Shown here: positions 21,966 through 36,147 of the stretch, in pieces | Layout of the letters: every line of letters starts with the position of its first letter | How positions within the stretch are numbered: the stretch's first letter is position 1 | From: Solen grandis | Lineage: Eukaryota > Mollusca > Bivalvia > Adapedonta > Solenidae | DNA length: 64,000 nucleotides | Direction: 5' to 3' | NCBI GenBank assembly: GCA_021229015.1 | Contig: CM037778.1 | Location: 87,884,079-87,948,078, forward strand | The notes under the pieces: model-generated | The model's database searches: none | What the model was told of the DNA's origin: nothing | What the model saw: only the letters and a program-made list of their open reading frames with translations | Program-made: the position numbers and the translations under genes

Positions 21966-24779
21966 AACCGTTTCTGTAATTTTTGTTCAAAAAAAAATCC
22001 TATAATTTTCTTTTTAAAAATTTTTTTTTTATAAAAAAGGATTTGTTTTAAAAAAATTTTCAATTAAAATATTTTTAGCCAAGTAGTAATTTTAAATTTC
22101 CTTCTTTTTTGTTATTTTATCTATCTCCAATTTAAATTTGGTTTTTTTAATTTTCTTTTTTTTTTCTGGAAAAAATTTTTTTTCCTTTAATGTATTTTCT
22201 GATTTACTTTCTTCAAAAGGTGTCTTTTAAAAAAGAATAAATGATTGTTATTTTTTAAAAAAATATTTTTAAAAAAAAATTTAGGTTTCTAAGAAAAAAT
22301 ATTTAAACATTGTTGTTTCATGTTCCTATCCAACGTTCTACTCACTAGTTTTTCTTCATTCTATTGAATAAATTTATGTTATTACTTTTAAATTTTTTTT
22401 GGTGATTATAAATTCGATCCTTTATTGCCAAATAAAAATTGGTTTTCTTTCTTCAAATAATTTTTTAAATGCTTCACTTACTTTATTCCTGTTTTATTTT
22501 TTAAAGGAATTAACCCCTATTTATAAAAAATTAAACTCCAATAAAATTTAGTGTTTTTTTTTTTTAAAATTTGTTGTTCTCCCAAATAAAACACCCCATT
22601 TTATTTTGAATCAACAAAAACACTCTTTTAAAAATTTCTTTTAACTCTTGTGTAATTCATCTCTAATTTACCTTTTTTCCCTTTTAAAATTATTTTTTTA
22701 ACCCAATCAAACTTTCCTTTTAACTTTTTTATTTTGGTTGTTGTTACGTTCACTGAATTATTTTCTTTTTTTTTTTAAAACGTAACAATTTTTTTTGGGG
22801 TGTCCTTTTAAAAAAATAGCTTAAATTGTTTTTTAAAAAATGGCAGATCGAAAAGTTTGTACAAAATGAAAAGAATTAAATACTAAGTGAATTTATAAAA
22901 AAAGGGAAGTTTTGGTATTAAATTGATGAAAAGTCTTAAGCAAATCAACAAAAAATTAAAAAAAACAAAAAGAAAATATAAAAAGGTATCAAGAGTTTTG
23001 TTGAAATTGTTTTTAAAAAATTTTCCTAGGGCTTTGGAAAAGTAAACCCCCCTAAAAAATTTTTTTCTTTTAAAATGAGACCAAAAAATTTTAAAAGATT
23101 TATTACTGAAACTATTTTTGATGTTAGTAAAGAAAAAAAAAATATTAAGTTTTAAAAAAAAAAAATGTTTTAGAATTTCCCCTTTGAAAATAAAATAAAA
23201 ATAAAAGTAATTTTTTTTCCCCCTTTAGTTATGATAAAAGAAAGTATTACTTCCCCCTTTAAGTTTTAAACAAAAATAATTAAAAGAATTTTTTAAATTT
23301 TGAGAGAAAATTTGAAGTTGGGTAGAAAAATTTCAAAAAGAGGATTGGTTTTTTTTTTAGAAATAAAAAAAGTGTAGAAGAAAAACAAAAAAATAGATTA
23401 TAAAAAGTTACTTATAACCTTTCAATTTAAATAAAAAAATTTTTAATTTAAAAATAAAAAAAACAAATGTTTTTTGGGAATACTAAAATTACCCCCTGAG
23501 TGATAACAAAAAAAAGGTAAAAAAATAAAAACCCATAGAAATAAATTAATTGGATGGGTTGAATACCAGTTAAAAAAAAAGATTTCCAAAAGTAGAGAGA
23601 CAAAATAATATTTAAAATTTTTTGCTTAGAAGATCAATTAAAAAACAATCTTTTACCTTTTTTTTTTAAACAATAAAGTGAAAAAAATTGATCTCTTATC
23701 ATTGAAAGTAATAAAAACCCCCTTATTGTTTATTTAAAAAAATTTTGTAGTTTCAATTTGATAAAAATAAAAAAAATTTTACATGTAGAAATTTTTTAAA
23801 GGATTTTAAAGGAAAAAATTAATTAAAAAAGAAATTGTTTTTAAGAACATTGTAAATTTAATCCTAAAAAAAAAAAATATTTTAAATTTAAAAATTACCT
23901 TTTAAAAATAAATTACCATTTTTAATTTTTTTGTTTTTAATAAAAAAAATTTCCTTTTACTATAAACCAAAAACCTATAAATTTAACAAATAAAAAAATT
24001 TAAAAAAAATAAAAAGTTTGGATATATTTTTAAATTTTATTCCCCAAAATATTTAAAACAAATTTTTCATATTTGGAAATGTGAATAAAAAAAATATGTA
24101 GAAAAAGTAAAAAGATTTTTTAAAAAAAAATTATAAATTTATTTAATGAACAGAAAAAACCAAATTAAATAAGATGAAAAGATAATTTAAGAAACAACTG
24201 AATGTTATATTTTTGGAAAAAAAGGTTTTTAAAACAAAGTGATAAAGAAAGAAAAATATCTTTTTGGAAATATAGAGGAGCAGATGTCAATATGTAATAC
24301 TAAAAAATAAAGTAACAAATTAATACCTGTATTTTTTCAAAATGGTTCTAATTATGATTTTTCCCTTTTTTATAGAAGAACTTAAAATATAAGAAATTTA
24401 AAAAAGTAAAACTTTTTTAAAAAGCGAAAATATTTTTATGTTAGGTTTCATATTAAAAAAATAAATTTTTTTGTTCTTAAGATTTTAGTAAAGGGTTTCA
24501 GATATACTAAATCAATAGAAATTTCCCATTTTTGAAAGTAATTTTTAAAAACATTAAATTTTTTAAAACAAAAAGGATTTTATCCCTTGAATTGTGATTC
24601 CTAAAAAAATTAAATAAAACAATTCCAGATTTAAAAATTTTATTTCATTAATCAAACAAAATTGGGTGAAAATATAACAGCTCAAAATTTTTCTCCATTA
24701 AAATGAAAATTTTTAAAAGATTTCTGAATTATTTTTTAAAGACAGATTTTTAATCTTAGCTGTGCGTTTAAAAAATTTT

Positions 24780-25640
24780 AAAAATTTTTTTTTTAAAAAA
24801 CCCCAAAAAAATTTTTGGGCCTTGTTTTTGTTTTCTGCCCCAGGATTAACAGGCAATGTGGAAAAAATTTAAAAGGGAAATAAGTTGAATTTTTTAATGA
24901 TATAGTATTTTGCAAATTTTTTAAAAAAAGGAAAAAGGGGGGTTTTTCCTGGGGTTTGGGCCCTAGACATGTAAAACCCTTAAATGAAATACCCCAATTT
25001 TGGGGGGGAAAATAAAATTTTGATAAATAAAAAAGGGGAAGCGTTAAAAAAATTTAAAAAAGGGGGAAAATTTTTAAAAAAGTTTTTTTAAAGAAAATAT
25101 TTTTTTTTTTAGATGCGAAAAATTTTTATGGATGGGAAATGTTCAACCTTTTCCCAAACCAAAAGTTTTTTTAAAGGGGAAAAAAAATCTAAATTTTATA
25201 AAAAATTCCAAAAGGTAGAGGTTGTATGTAAAAGTGTTTTAGAGTATAAGATAAATGTAAAAAGAAAAAAAAAAAAATTCCTTTAGCCCCTAAAAAGATG
25301 AAAATAAAAAAAGAACAAATTTTTAATTTAAAATTTAAAATTTTTTAGGAGATAAACCTTTTGGTAAAAAAGAAAAAATTTTTTCTTTTCTTTAAAAAAT
25401 AAAAAGAAAAAATTTTTAAATCACCAAATTTTTTAAAAGTATAAAAAATTAGGAATGAAAGTTAAAAAAGTTTTTTTAAAATTTTTCATTTGAAGAATTT
25501 TTTGGTTAAAAAAAATTTTTAAAAATTTTAAAATGAACAAAGAAAATAAAAAAATTTAAAAATTAAAAAAGGTTTTTTGGGAAAATTTAAAGAAAAATTC
25601 TTTTAGGAAAGACTTTTTAAAAAAATAAGAGGAAAAATGA
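24780..25640 (+). pseudogene. Protein-primed family-B DNA polymerase (fragmentary)
   Basis: This enzyme copies the element's DNA starting from a terminal protein. Read directly in the plus strand, 25112-25177 gives D-A-K-N-F-Y-G-W followed by E-M-F and P-N, which is polymerase motif A with its metal-binding aspartate at 25112-25114. About 57 codons on, 25283-25318 gives L-A-P-K-K-M-K-I-K-K-E. A further 53 codons on, 25443-25472 gives K-K-L-G-M-K-V-K-K-V. Order and spacing fit the DNA_pol_B_2 family. 24835-24990 probably holds the preceding segment. The exonuclease domain and the later motif with two aspartates were not found. There are many frameshifts and stops in A/T runs. The A-rich plus strand from 22.83 to 26.35 kb may mark the full gene. 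Confidence 0.7.
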
Positions 25641-28600
25641 ATTTTTAAACTATTACCCAAAAGAGGGGGGGAAAAAAAAATATTTAAATTTTAAAACCCT
25701 TTTTTAAAAGGGTTTAGTTTATTAAAGATAAATTTTTGAAAATTTTAAATAATGTTATTTGTTACATTTAATAAACCTATTTTTTTGGAAAAAGCAAAAT
25801 TTTTGTTTTTTCTAAATTTTTTAAAGTAAAATTTTATTAAAGTTGTTAAAAAAATAGGGGAAAAAAAATGAAAATAGTTGCTTCGTACGGATTTCTTCTT
25901 AAAATAACAACAAAAGATGTTTAAAAAGTTTAGAAAAAAAAAAATGAATATTTTAATTTCATTGATTACCAAAAAATCACCCCCTTTTTTCAAAAAAAAA
26001 ATTAAAAAATAATTGGGGAAAAAATTTTAAAAATTTAAAAAAGGAAAAAACCCAGGGTTTAGGTTTTTTAAGAAGGAAAAACTTTTTTTTTACTTTAACT
26101 AAGCTTTCGGAAAAAAAAAATTTAAAAAAGGGAAAAGGAAAAAAAAACAATAACAAAAAAATTAAAAAATTTGATTTATTAAAAAAATTTTTTTATTTAA
26201 TGAAAACAACAAAAAAATAAGTTTTTTACAAAAAATTTTGATAAACATGAAAAGTATATTAATGAAAATAAAAAAAAAAATATTCTCCTTTTTATGAAAA
26301 AAGATTATATGGGACAAAGGGAAAAGTTCTTTACCATTTATTAGCTTCCGGAAAAAACCCCGTTAATGTCTTCCCCCCAAAAATAAATACAATTCTTTTT
26401 TTTTTGATCTTCAGAAGGATATAAAAATCACTTAATGTGGGTTTTTTGGGAAAAAATTTTAAATTTTTTTTCTTTGTTTTGTTATTCTTTTATTGCTTCA
26501 TCAAATTTTAAAAGGGGTTTTTTCGCCCTGAAACTTCCTTTTTTTTTTTATTTAAAAAAAATTTTAAAAATTTTGTTTTTCTTCACTCCCTTTATTTTTT
26601 TAAAATTGTATTTTCCCATTGCTTTATTTTTTTTTCTTTCATTCTTTTATTTTTATCAATAAAAGAAAATAAATTTTTACCCCCCCCAAATGCGCGCATT
26701 CCAATTTCCCCCCCACCAATCATCTTTGCTTTGCACTTGCCTTTTTAATAGGGGTTTAAACCCCGTGGTAGTTTTTGGAAAAAATTTGGTTTTTGAAACA
26801 TTACTTCAAAATTTTATCAGAAATAATACCTTGTTAAAAAGAATTTTTTTGTTAAAAAAGTAATTTAAAATCAAGGTTAACTTGAAATTTTTTAAAATAT
26901 TTGTTTTGGTTGTATTTGTTCAAAAAATTTTTTAAAATTAAAATTTTGGAAAAAACCCCCTGTAAAAGCAGAAAAACAATCCCGTGATAAAGGGTGTTTT
27001 AAAATTTTTTTTCCCTCCCCCCCTTTTTTTTTGGGAAAAAAAATTTTTGAACTTTGTTTTTGGAACTCTTTTCCCCGCTGTTTGCATTTTCAGCTGTTTA
27101 AAAAAGTGAAACACTAGGGGCGAGCCCCGGGTCAAAAGCTATGGAAAAAGTCCCGTGGTAGCACAAAAAATTTTAAAGGGGCTTTTTAAAATTTTTTTTG
27201 GGGTTCCCAATTTTTTTGTGGTTTAATTTTCTTTTGCATGGGGGTTTTTTGTTTTAAAAATTTTACATATATTAACCCCCAAAAAACAACCCCTTGAAAA
27301 AAAGGGATATAATTTTTTTAAATTTTTTAAAAGGGGTGGAAAAATTTGGGTTTTGGATTTTTTCCAACGGGGAGCTTTTGGGGGAAAACTATTTGAATTC
27401 TTTTAAATTCTTTTTTGTTTAAAAGTGTTATACAGCCGTTCCGGAGCCCGGGTTTTTTTCCGCCCCCTTTTGTAATGCTACGCACCCCGGTTTTTATCCG
27501 AATAATTTTAATTAAAATTTTTTTTTTTCTTTTTTTCCCCCTTTTTTTTTTTTTTAAAATTTAGCTTTTTTTTTTTTGCTTCTCCCCAAATTTTTTTCCC
27601 CGTTTTAACTTTTTTTTTGGGGTTTTTTCTTTTTTTAAAAAGGTTGGATTTTGTTTCACTCATTTTTAAGGGGGACCAAAATTCTGGTTGTGGTTTTTTC
27701 CCCAACCCGTTTTACAGGGTTTTTCCCAAAAAGGGTTTTTTTTCCTTTTTTTCCCCAAAAAAAACTAGGACAAAATTGCGGTAGTTTTTTTGCACCCGGG
27801 GTTTCATCCGTAACACTTTGTGCAGAGCAGGGGTTTTCCCTTTTCCAAAAAACAATATTTTCTATTGTTGTTAAAACTTTGGAAAAGGACAAGAAACTTC
27901 CTATTTTAAAAAATTCAAACTTTAAAAAATTTAAAACTTATTTAAAAAAAGGGTTCCCTTTTTTAAATTTTATTAATTTGGTTTGATTTTTTAATTTTAA
28001 AAAAAATTTTGGCACCCCAAACAAAAAATTAATAAAAAATTTCCCCCAAAGTTTTTTCTTGTTGACCCCCAAACTTGCTTCAACGAATATTAATTTATAA
28101 AATTTTTTATTGCTAATTTTTTAATATTTAAAAATTAGATTTCTTTTTAAATATTGTTTTCCTTCCCCCAGAAACAAAGAAAAAATTTTTCTTTTTTCAT
28201 TTTTTTTTTGTATATTTTCCCTGCATTATTCGATTTGGGGTTTTATTTTTTCTTCAGCATTTTTTTAAAAATTTAAAATGATTTTTTTTTTTAAATTATA
28301 AGTAAATTTAAATTTTTCTATAATTATAAGTGAGAAAACCCTTTTATTAAATTTAAGTACTTTTAGAAAAAAAATTTTAATAGGAAAAAGCCCGCTTATA
28401 GAAAAATTTTCCCCCTTTTAATACTTTTTTTAAATCCGCAAAACAAAAAAATTTTTGAGGTTGATCATTTTTTAAAAATTTAATTTTACTATTTTTTTTT
28501 TTTTAAATTTTTTTTTTAAAATTCTTTCCTTTCTTCTAGTTTGGGGATAACATCTTTTTCTTTTTAAAAATTTTTAAAAAACTTTCCCTTTTTTTTGTAA

Positions 28601-31600
28601 AAAAAAATACATAACCATTTTTTTTTTTCCCTTTAAAAATTTTTTAAAATAAAATTGATCTTTGTAAAAAACCCCCTCATTTTTTTCAGCATGTTTTTTG
28701 AAAAAGCTAACTTGATAACATGTCTCTTTTCTTTTTTAAAATTGGGTTTTTTTTCACTAAAATTTTTTTTAAAAAATTTTTTAGAGTAGGATATCCTGCA
28801 TTTTTTTTAAAAAAAAAATTTTTAATAGTTCTTGATTTTTTTTTTCCCCTTTAAATAATGGGGTTTAAAAATTTTTTAAAAATTTTTTGTTTTGGGGTTT
28901 TTTAAAAATCAGGATCCATTCTCTTTTTTTTAAAGTTTTATTCCTTGAATAGTTGGACTAGTTTTATAAAATTTTTAAAAAACCCCCTTATTTTTTTCAA
29001 AAAGATCTAAAAAAATTTCTTTTTTTCCCAAAAACCTGTCTGTCCAAAAAATAATTGCAAAATTTTGGTATTTAGGTGTGTTTACAGCCTTTCGTATTCC
29101 CCTTTTTTTAATTTATTTTTTAGAAAATTTTTTTAGTAATTTTTTAAAAAATTTTTTTAAAATTTTTAGAAAATTTTTAAGGTATATAAAATTTATTTAT
29201 AATTTTTTGTAATTTTTTAAATAATTTATTACTTCATTGGGAAACCCTTTGGGAAAAAGCTGTGAAACCTAATAACAATTCCTTAAATCTACCCTAAAAA
29301 AAATTTTTGTGATTTTGTATAAAAAATAGATAAACATTTTTTGGCTCACCCGTTTCCCCGTTTTTTTGTTTTTTTTAAATAGTTATCCCTTTTTTATGCT
29401 TTTAAAATTTTCCCCCCAACCCCGGGGGAGTTTCACCCCTTAACGTAAACAAAATAATCATTTTTTGGTTGTTAGATATTTTTCTAATGTTGATGGGAAA
29501 AAAATTTAAAAATTTTTTTATCTTTTTAAACTAATTTCTTTTCCTTTTTGGGAATTAAAAACAAAAAAATTTTTTTTTTTTTTATTCATCCCATTTTTAA
29601 ACCTCTTTCCCTTTTACTGTAAAAGTTGTTTGGTATCCTTTTTTTGGGTTATTTTATTTTGTTATTTCGGGGTTAAAAAAAGTTTGTTGGTTTTTACCCG
29701 GGTTTCAAAAAACTTTTGAAAAAAACCCTTTTATATTCTGAAAAAACTTTTGTTTTAATTTCCAAAGTGTACAGATTTGTTTTTTGTTTTTTTCCCCATG
29801 TCTAAGTTTTCTTATAAAAAAAAACCCTCTTAACACAAAAACTTTTTCAAAAATTTTTTAGAAATTTAAAAAACCCCAGAAAACACTTTAAAATTTTCTA
29901 AAAAAATTTTTTAAAACGAAAAAGAAATTTTTTTGTCGTAGTTTTTAAATACTTTTTATAATCTTTTGAATGAAAATTCATTCAAGTCATCTCCAGACCA
30001 GTTGAAAAAAAAAGGATATGTGATTTAAAAATTCAAAATTGGGAAAAAAAAAATCATTTTTATAAGTTTTTTCAATGTTATTTTTTTATTTAAAAAAACC
30101 ATTACCAGACCCAACCCCCTTGTCTTAACATGTTTTTTTCCCCAAAATTTTGGTAGCCATTTTTCAGTTTTTTTGGGGATTCCAAAAGTATAAAAAGAAA
30201 AATTCCTATCATAAAATTTTTCAAAATTCTTTCCCCGTATTCTTTATTTCAGTTTTATTAATTTTTTATTTCCCCAATTTTTGGGAAATTTTTTTTTGGG
30301 CATTTGCATCCTATCATTTTTTATTTCAATTTCAAATGTAATTTGTTTTTTCCCCGGAAAAAAACCATATTCCCATTTTGTTTTGGAAATCTTATAAAAA
30401 ATTTTGATTTTGATCAAAAGTTGAAGGATTTTGCTTATTAAAAAAATTTTTACAAATTTATTTTTTAAAACCCCTGGTTTTCTTTTCTTTTTTGGGGTTT
30501 TGGGGTTTTTTCCGTAAGCCGACTTTTTTTTAAGGGGAAAAATTTTGGAACTTTTTTTCCAGCTGTGAAACTTTTTTTTAATTTTTTAAAGTTTTCCACC
30601 CGGGGAAAAATTTCCTTTTAAAAAATGGCGAAGGAGGTTTGTTTTTTAAAACCCCGTGTTTGTAAAGAGATTTTGTATTAGATGATGATTTTAATGATAA
30701 ATTTTGATGAAACCCTTTTTAAATAATGAAAGACAAAGTAAAAATTCCTATTTTGGGGGGATAATCAAGAAAAACAATTAAAAATTTTAAAAAGAAAAAA
30801 AAATTTGGGGTTTATAAATTTTTTTTAAAAATTTGAAAAAAAATTGAAGAAAAAATCGAATATATCGTATTAAAAATTTTTAAGTTATAGTTTAAAAAAA
30901 CTATTTTTAAAAAAATTCCCCGGGGAAAAAACCCTTTTTTAAAATTTCAAAAGGTATAGTTTTATATTTTTGGGAACCTTTAGGGGAAAAATTTTAAAAA
31001 GGGGGTCAATTAGAAACTTGTTAAATTTTCCGGTTATGAACCATTTATCAAAACAAGCCAAAAAAAAATTAAAAAATCAAAAAAAAAATTTTCCCAAAAT
31101 TTTTAAAATATAGAAATGCTGATTTCCCAAATACGGGAAAGGGGGGGAAAACCTTTGGTAAAAAAAAAGTAGAAAATCGTTTTTTTGGGAACTTCTAAAA
31201 ACCGGAACCAAAAATTTTGATAAAAGAAAATGGAGGGGTTTCCCTTAAAAACAATGACCATTGTAAAAGAAATTTAAGAAAAATTAGTAATTTTCTAAAA
31301 ACAAAAAAAAATGTATATAAAAAAAAAAAATTAGAAAAGCAAAGGGGAAAAAAATTTGATGTATGAAATAAAATAATCACAAAAAAGAATAATGATTTAG
31401 ATGGGGAAAAGGGGCAGAAAAAAATTAATTTTTAAGAAAATTTAAAAACTCAAAAAAATAGAATAAAAAAGAATACATAAAGTTTTAAATGAAGATACAA
31501 AATTAGCAAAAAAAAAAAAAATTTATTTAGAGAAAAGGGGTTTCAATTGTTTTTTTTTAAAACTGCTTTTGGAAGGATTTTGGTGTTTTTTTGAATTTTT

Positions 31601-31730
31601 TTTTCCTGGGGGTGGTGGAACTTAACAAAAAAAACCCCCCGGGGAAAAGGGGAAAAAGTAAGAGTTGGAAAAAAAAAAAATTTTCAAAAATTTGCAAAAA
31701 TTTTAAACCCAAAAATTTCGGGGAAAAACG

Positions 31731-31796
31731 GTAGAAGCTTTCCCCGGTATTATTGGAGCTATTTTAGGAGGGTTATTAAAAAAAAACGGGGAAAAG
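31731..31796 (+). other. Short glycine-rich hydrophobic open segment
   Basis: In one plus-strand frame this reads about 22 codons with a hydrophobic, glycine-spaced stretch (A-F-P-G-I-I-G-A-I-L-G-G-L-L) followed by lysines. Membrane-active or minor capsid-type proteins of virus-like elements often contain such stretches. I see no longer frame around it, and identity is unproven. Confidence 0.25.
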
Positions 31797-33439
31797 TTGT
31801 TAAAATTTTTTGGGAAAAAAATTTTTTGGGGTTTTTTAAATTTTTTGTTATGGGGAAAGATTTATACGCTGTTAGTGCTGGGAAAAAAGTTCATTAGAGA
31901 AATACCCCAAAAATAAAAAAAACAAAAAAACCCCCTGTAAAATTCCTTTTTATTTGATATTTTATCTTTTTTTTTTTCCGTTTGTTTAATGGGTTACTGG
32001 GTTTTTTTTGGGGTTTTACTGGGGTTTTATTGGTTTACGGTTTTTTTGGGTTTTATTATTTCGGGAAAAAATTTTTTTTTTTGGGGTTTTACCCCTTTTT
32101 TCTGTGGGTTTTTTGGTAGAAAGGTTCAAAGGGAAACTTTTTCATCACTATTAACCAAGTGTTTGAATTTTTGTTGCAATTCAATTTTTTTTTTTTAAAA
32201 ACCTACTAGTGCAATTTGAAAATTCCTATCCTAGGGGACATTAAACCCAATACCATAAACTTAAAAATTTCCCTTCTTGCATTTTTTAAACATTTTTTAA
32301 AAATTTTTTTATTTGAGTGGTATATAAATTTGGGATGTAAAACTCGTTGAACTTTTTAAAAAAAATTTGTTTTTGAGAATCAAATCTTTCCTTTTTTAAT
32401 AGCTTTTTTTTTTGAGCTTGCGCTCCTAATAGACCCCTTAAAAAAATTTTAAAAACTTTTTTTTAAATTTTTTCAACCCCCGCTTTTGTAAAACCTTCTG
32501 TTTTCTAAAATAAAAATTGCCCCTGCTTTGTTAATCTAGTATGTGAATACTACTTTTGGGAAAAGGGGAAAGGACCCCACTTTTGTTTTTGGGTTTTCTT
32601 TTCCAATGGTTTAAAGTTTGTGCCCTTTGTCCAAACCCTAAAATTTGGGGCTATTTTTAAAATTTTTGGGTCTAAAACTGTTTTTTGGGGGGGAAACTTA
32701 AATTAAATCACATACTTTTATTTTACGCTTTGTTAAAAGGGGTTTTTTTTAAAAACAAAATGTTTTATCTTTTGGAAAGGGGTTTTTAAAATTTTTTTTT
32801 TAAAATTTGGGTAATAAAATTTAAAAAACTGAAAGTTATATTTTTAGTTAAAAGAGTATTGGTATGTTTTGCATATGATTTTGAAATTATCCCAAAAAAA
32901 ATACCCACCCAAAACCCGGGGAAAAAATTTAATTGAAAAGCCACCAAAAAAAAGAAGAATGCTTCCTTTGTTTTCCCAAAGGGGTTTTACTTTTGTAAGT
33001 GGGTTTTGATTTTTAAAAAAAAAAAAGGGAAATGTTACAAAAAAAAATTCCCTTTTTGGTTTAAATTTTAAAAATTGTTTGTTTTGCAAAAATTAAATAT
33101 TTTTTTTAGTTATTTAACATGGGGGTTTTAATGAAATATCATATTTTTTTTTAAAAATTTTTTTGGGAAAAATTTTTTATCAGAAAAAAAAAGTTCATAA
33201 AATTTTCCCAATTTAAAAAAACCCCAAAAAATTTACAACAATTATAGATAAAAAAAAAGGGGAAAATAAAAAAAATTAATTAAAAATTTTTAAAATTTTA
33301 CTTTTGGAGGGTTATAAAATGGGAAAATATTCAAAAAAATTTTTTTTTTAAATTCTCCATAAAAAATTTTAAAAAAAAAAAGGTGTGGGGTTTTTTAGAA
33401 TCAATAAAGAAGCATTTAAAAAAAAAATTTTTAAAAACT

Positions 33440-33860
33440 AAAAAAAAATTTTAAAAAAAAAAAGGGGAATGAAGAAAAAAAAAGGGGTATAAGAGAGAGT
33501 ATAAAAAAAAATTAAAAGGCAAAAAAGAGATTTTATAAAAGGGATAAAAAGAAGAGTTAAAAAAAGAAAGAAAAGAAAGAAAAGAGAAAGAGAAAGAATA
33601 AAAAAAGTTTGAAAGAGAAAGAAAAAGGGCAAGAGCAAAAAAAGGGAAGGGTTTTGTAAGGGGGAAAAAGAAAGAGAAAGAATAGAAGTTAAAAAAGAAA
33701 AAACGAAAGGTAGAAAGAGAAAGAATAAAAAAGAAAAAAAAAAAAGAAAAAGGGGAAAAGAAAAAATAGAAGGTTAGAAAGAAAAATTTTGGAAAAAGAA
33801 AGAAAAAGGTAAGGTAGAAAGAAAGGGGAAAAGAATAGAAAAGGAAAAATAAAAAAAAAT
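33440..33860 (+). repeat. ~400-base purine tract
   Basis: Almost only A and G on the plus strand, dominated by GAAA and GAGAAAGA words, with a few T, C and TTTT interruptions. The minus-strand open frame across it (33438-33638) is a phenylalanine/leucine-rich artefact. It could be an expanded microsatellite inside the Maverick-type element. Confidence 0.75.
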
Positions 33861-36147
33861 ATTTTTTAAAATTAAAAACAATTATTGTTCCCCTTTTAAC
33901 AAAAAATATTTAAAATTTTTTTAAATGGAGCCCCCTAGTAAAATCTTGGGGTTTTGTTCCTGTTAAAAATAAATCTTTGGGGATATTTTAATATTTTTTT
34001 TGAAATTCAGATTTTTAAAAAAATTTAAAAAATATGGGAAAAAAATTTTTAAAAATTAAAAATAAGTGTTTGTGATGAATTGGGGGAAAAAATAAATAAT
34101 CAGGGATTACCAATGGTTGTGTTTTGAAATTTTAAAAAAAATGTTTTAGAAACCCATATAAATTTTATAAAATTTATTTTTTTCAATAAAAATGAATCAT
34201 AAATTTCAAATTTTAAAAAACCCCAAAAACCCCACAAAATATATAGAAAAAACATGGAATAAAAAAATTGGATTGAGGGTTTTTTCAAAATAGGGGTTTG
34301 GGAAAAAAATTTTTAAATTTGGAATGGTTGTAAAAACTTTGTAAATCCCCCCCCCCCAAAAAATAATTTAGGGGTTTTTTATATTTTCAACAAATAGTTG
34401 TGTTTTTAAAAAAATTTTTACAACGAATAACATTAACTTTTTATGAAAAAAGGGTTTTTGTTTTTTTTAAAAACAAAAAAAACCCCCAAATTTTTAATTC
34501 AGTTAGGTTAAAAAACCTAGGATTAATAAAAACCCAAAAAAAATTAAAAAAAAGTTAGGTTTTTAAAAAAAGTCATTTTTGGAAAATTCCCTCTTTTTAA
34601 ACCCCCATGCCAGGGTTTAAACAACAAAAGTTTTTTTCCCCTTTTTTAAACCCAAAATTTTATTTTTCCCCTTTTAACAAAAAAATATTTAAAAATTTTT
34701 TTGATGGTGACCAGAAAATTTCTTGGTTTTTTTTCCGTTGGAGTAATTTTTTGGGGATATTTTTTTAAAATAAATTTTTAGTAATCCAGAGTAAAAAAAT
34801 TAACTATGGGAAAAAATTTCTAAATTTTAAAAAAAGTGTTCTGAAAAAAAGGGGAAAAAAAATGGGATAAAAATGGATTCCCCCAAAGAGTTGTTTTTTA
34901 AAAAGTTTTATAAAAATTTTTAAAAAAAAATTTATTTTTTACAAAAAAAATGAAAAAAAATTTGGTTCAAAAAAGTATTAAGATAATGAAAGATTTCTTA
35001 TTTTAAAATTTTAAAAATAAATTTTTAAAAAATAAATTTTTTAATAATTTTAAAATTTAAAATTTTTTGTAGGAATTTTTTTCATTTAAAAAAAATTGGC
35101 CTTGGGGGAAAAAGAAAGAGGAATCCAAAAAAAAATTTCAAAATTGAAAAAAAGGTTTTTTTTAAAAAGAAGGGGTTTTCTTTTGGGAAATCCCCGGAGA
35201 GAAAAAATTTTTGGGTTTTTTTGTGTTTAAGGCGTGGTTATATTACTGGTTTTTGGGCTTGGGTTTAAAAGGGGACAAGGGGGGAAAATGCGAGTTGGTG
35301 TTTTGGGTTTGAGGAGGGGGTTTAAGTGGGTGGGAAAATTCTTTACAAAAAAAACCAAAAAATGATAATTTTGAAACCCCCTTTTTTTGTTGAGGCGGGA
35401 AAATGTTTTTAAAAATTTTTTTGTCTGGAGATAAAAAACTGTAGTTAATACTTTTTTCCCCTTATTGTTTGAATTAAAATTTTAAAATAAAAAAAAGAAG
35501 AACCCAAAAAGGCCCCCCAAATTTTTTTCCCCGTTTTTAAAAAGGGGGAAAACAAAAATTCAAAAACCGGATATGGAAACCTATTTTTCCCCGGCAGCCG
35601 GAAGTGGAACGAAGTTCCACCCCTAGTGAACCCCCGGAAACCAAGTAAAAATTTTTGGGGGTTAAAAAAAAACTCAGTTTTTAAAAAAAAACTTTAAATT
35701 TTGAGAAAATTATAAAAAAACTTTATAAAAAAGGGGAAAAAAGTTTTTTTAATGAAAATGGGGGTTTGGGGCATTTTTTTAAATTTTTCTTTTTTTTTTC
35801 AGCAGGACTTGGAAGTTTTCCTGTTTTATTCCCTTTTCAAATTGTTCAGTGTTTGTGGGGGATTAGGTGTTCATTTAAAAATTTTTAAGAAGAAAATACA
35901 AGGAAAACAAAAAAAAATAATGAAATTAAAAAAAAAGCTTATCAAAATTTTAAAAACTTAAAGATTTAATTTTAAATTTTAAAAAGGATGGACTTATATC
36001 TGAAAAAAAAATTTTAAAATTTTTTAGAGAACTAAAAAATTAATATTAAAAACAATTAACAAAAAACTTTTTCGGTTCCAAAAAATTTTTAGAAAAAAAA
36101 AGGGAAAAAATTTTTTAAGGGGGAAGACAAGAAGCAAGGGGGAAAAT

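Noticed and set aside
22840..23010. Cysteine/lysine-rich segment reminiscent of a zinc-binding endonuclease domain at the left of the Maverick-type element
   Set aside because: Only one cysteine is present in frame where a pair is needed, and stops occupy the other places. Too weak to call.
29670..29705. Possible P-loop on the minus strand (a packaging ATPase would be expected in this element)
   Set aside because: The in-frame reading has a stop in the loop, and the glycine-lysine-threonine order appears only if a base is removed from an A run.
33438..33638. Membrane-protein-like Phe/Leu-rich open frame
   Set aside because: It is the complement of a GA-rich purine tract.
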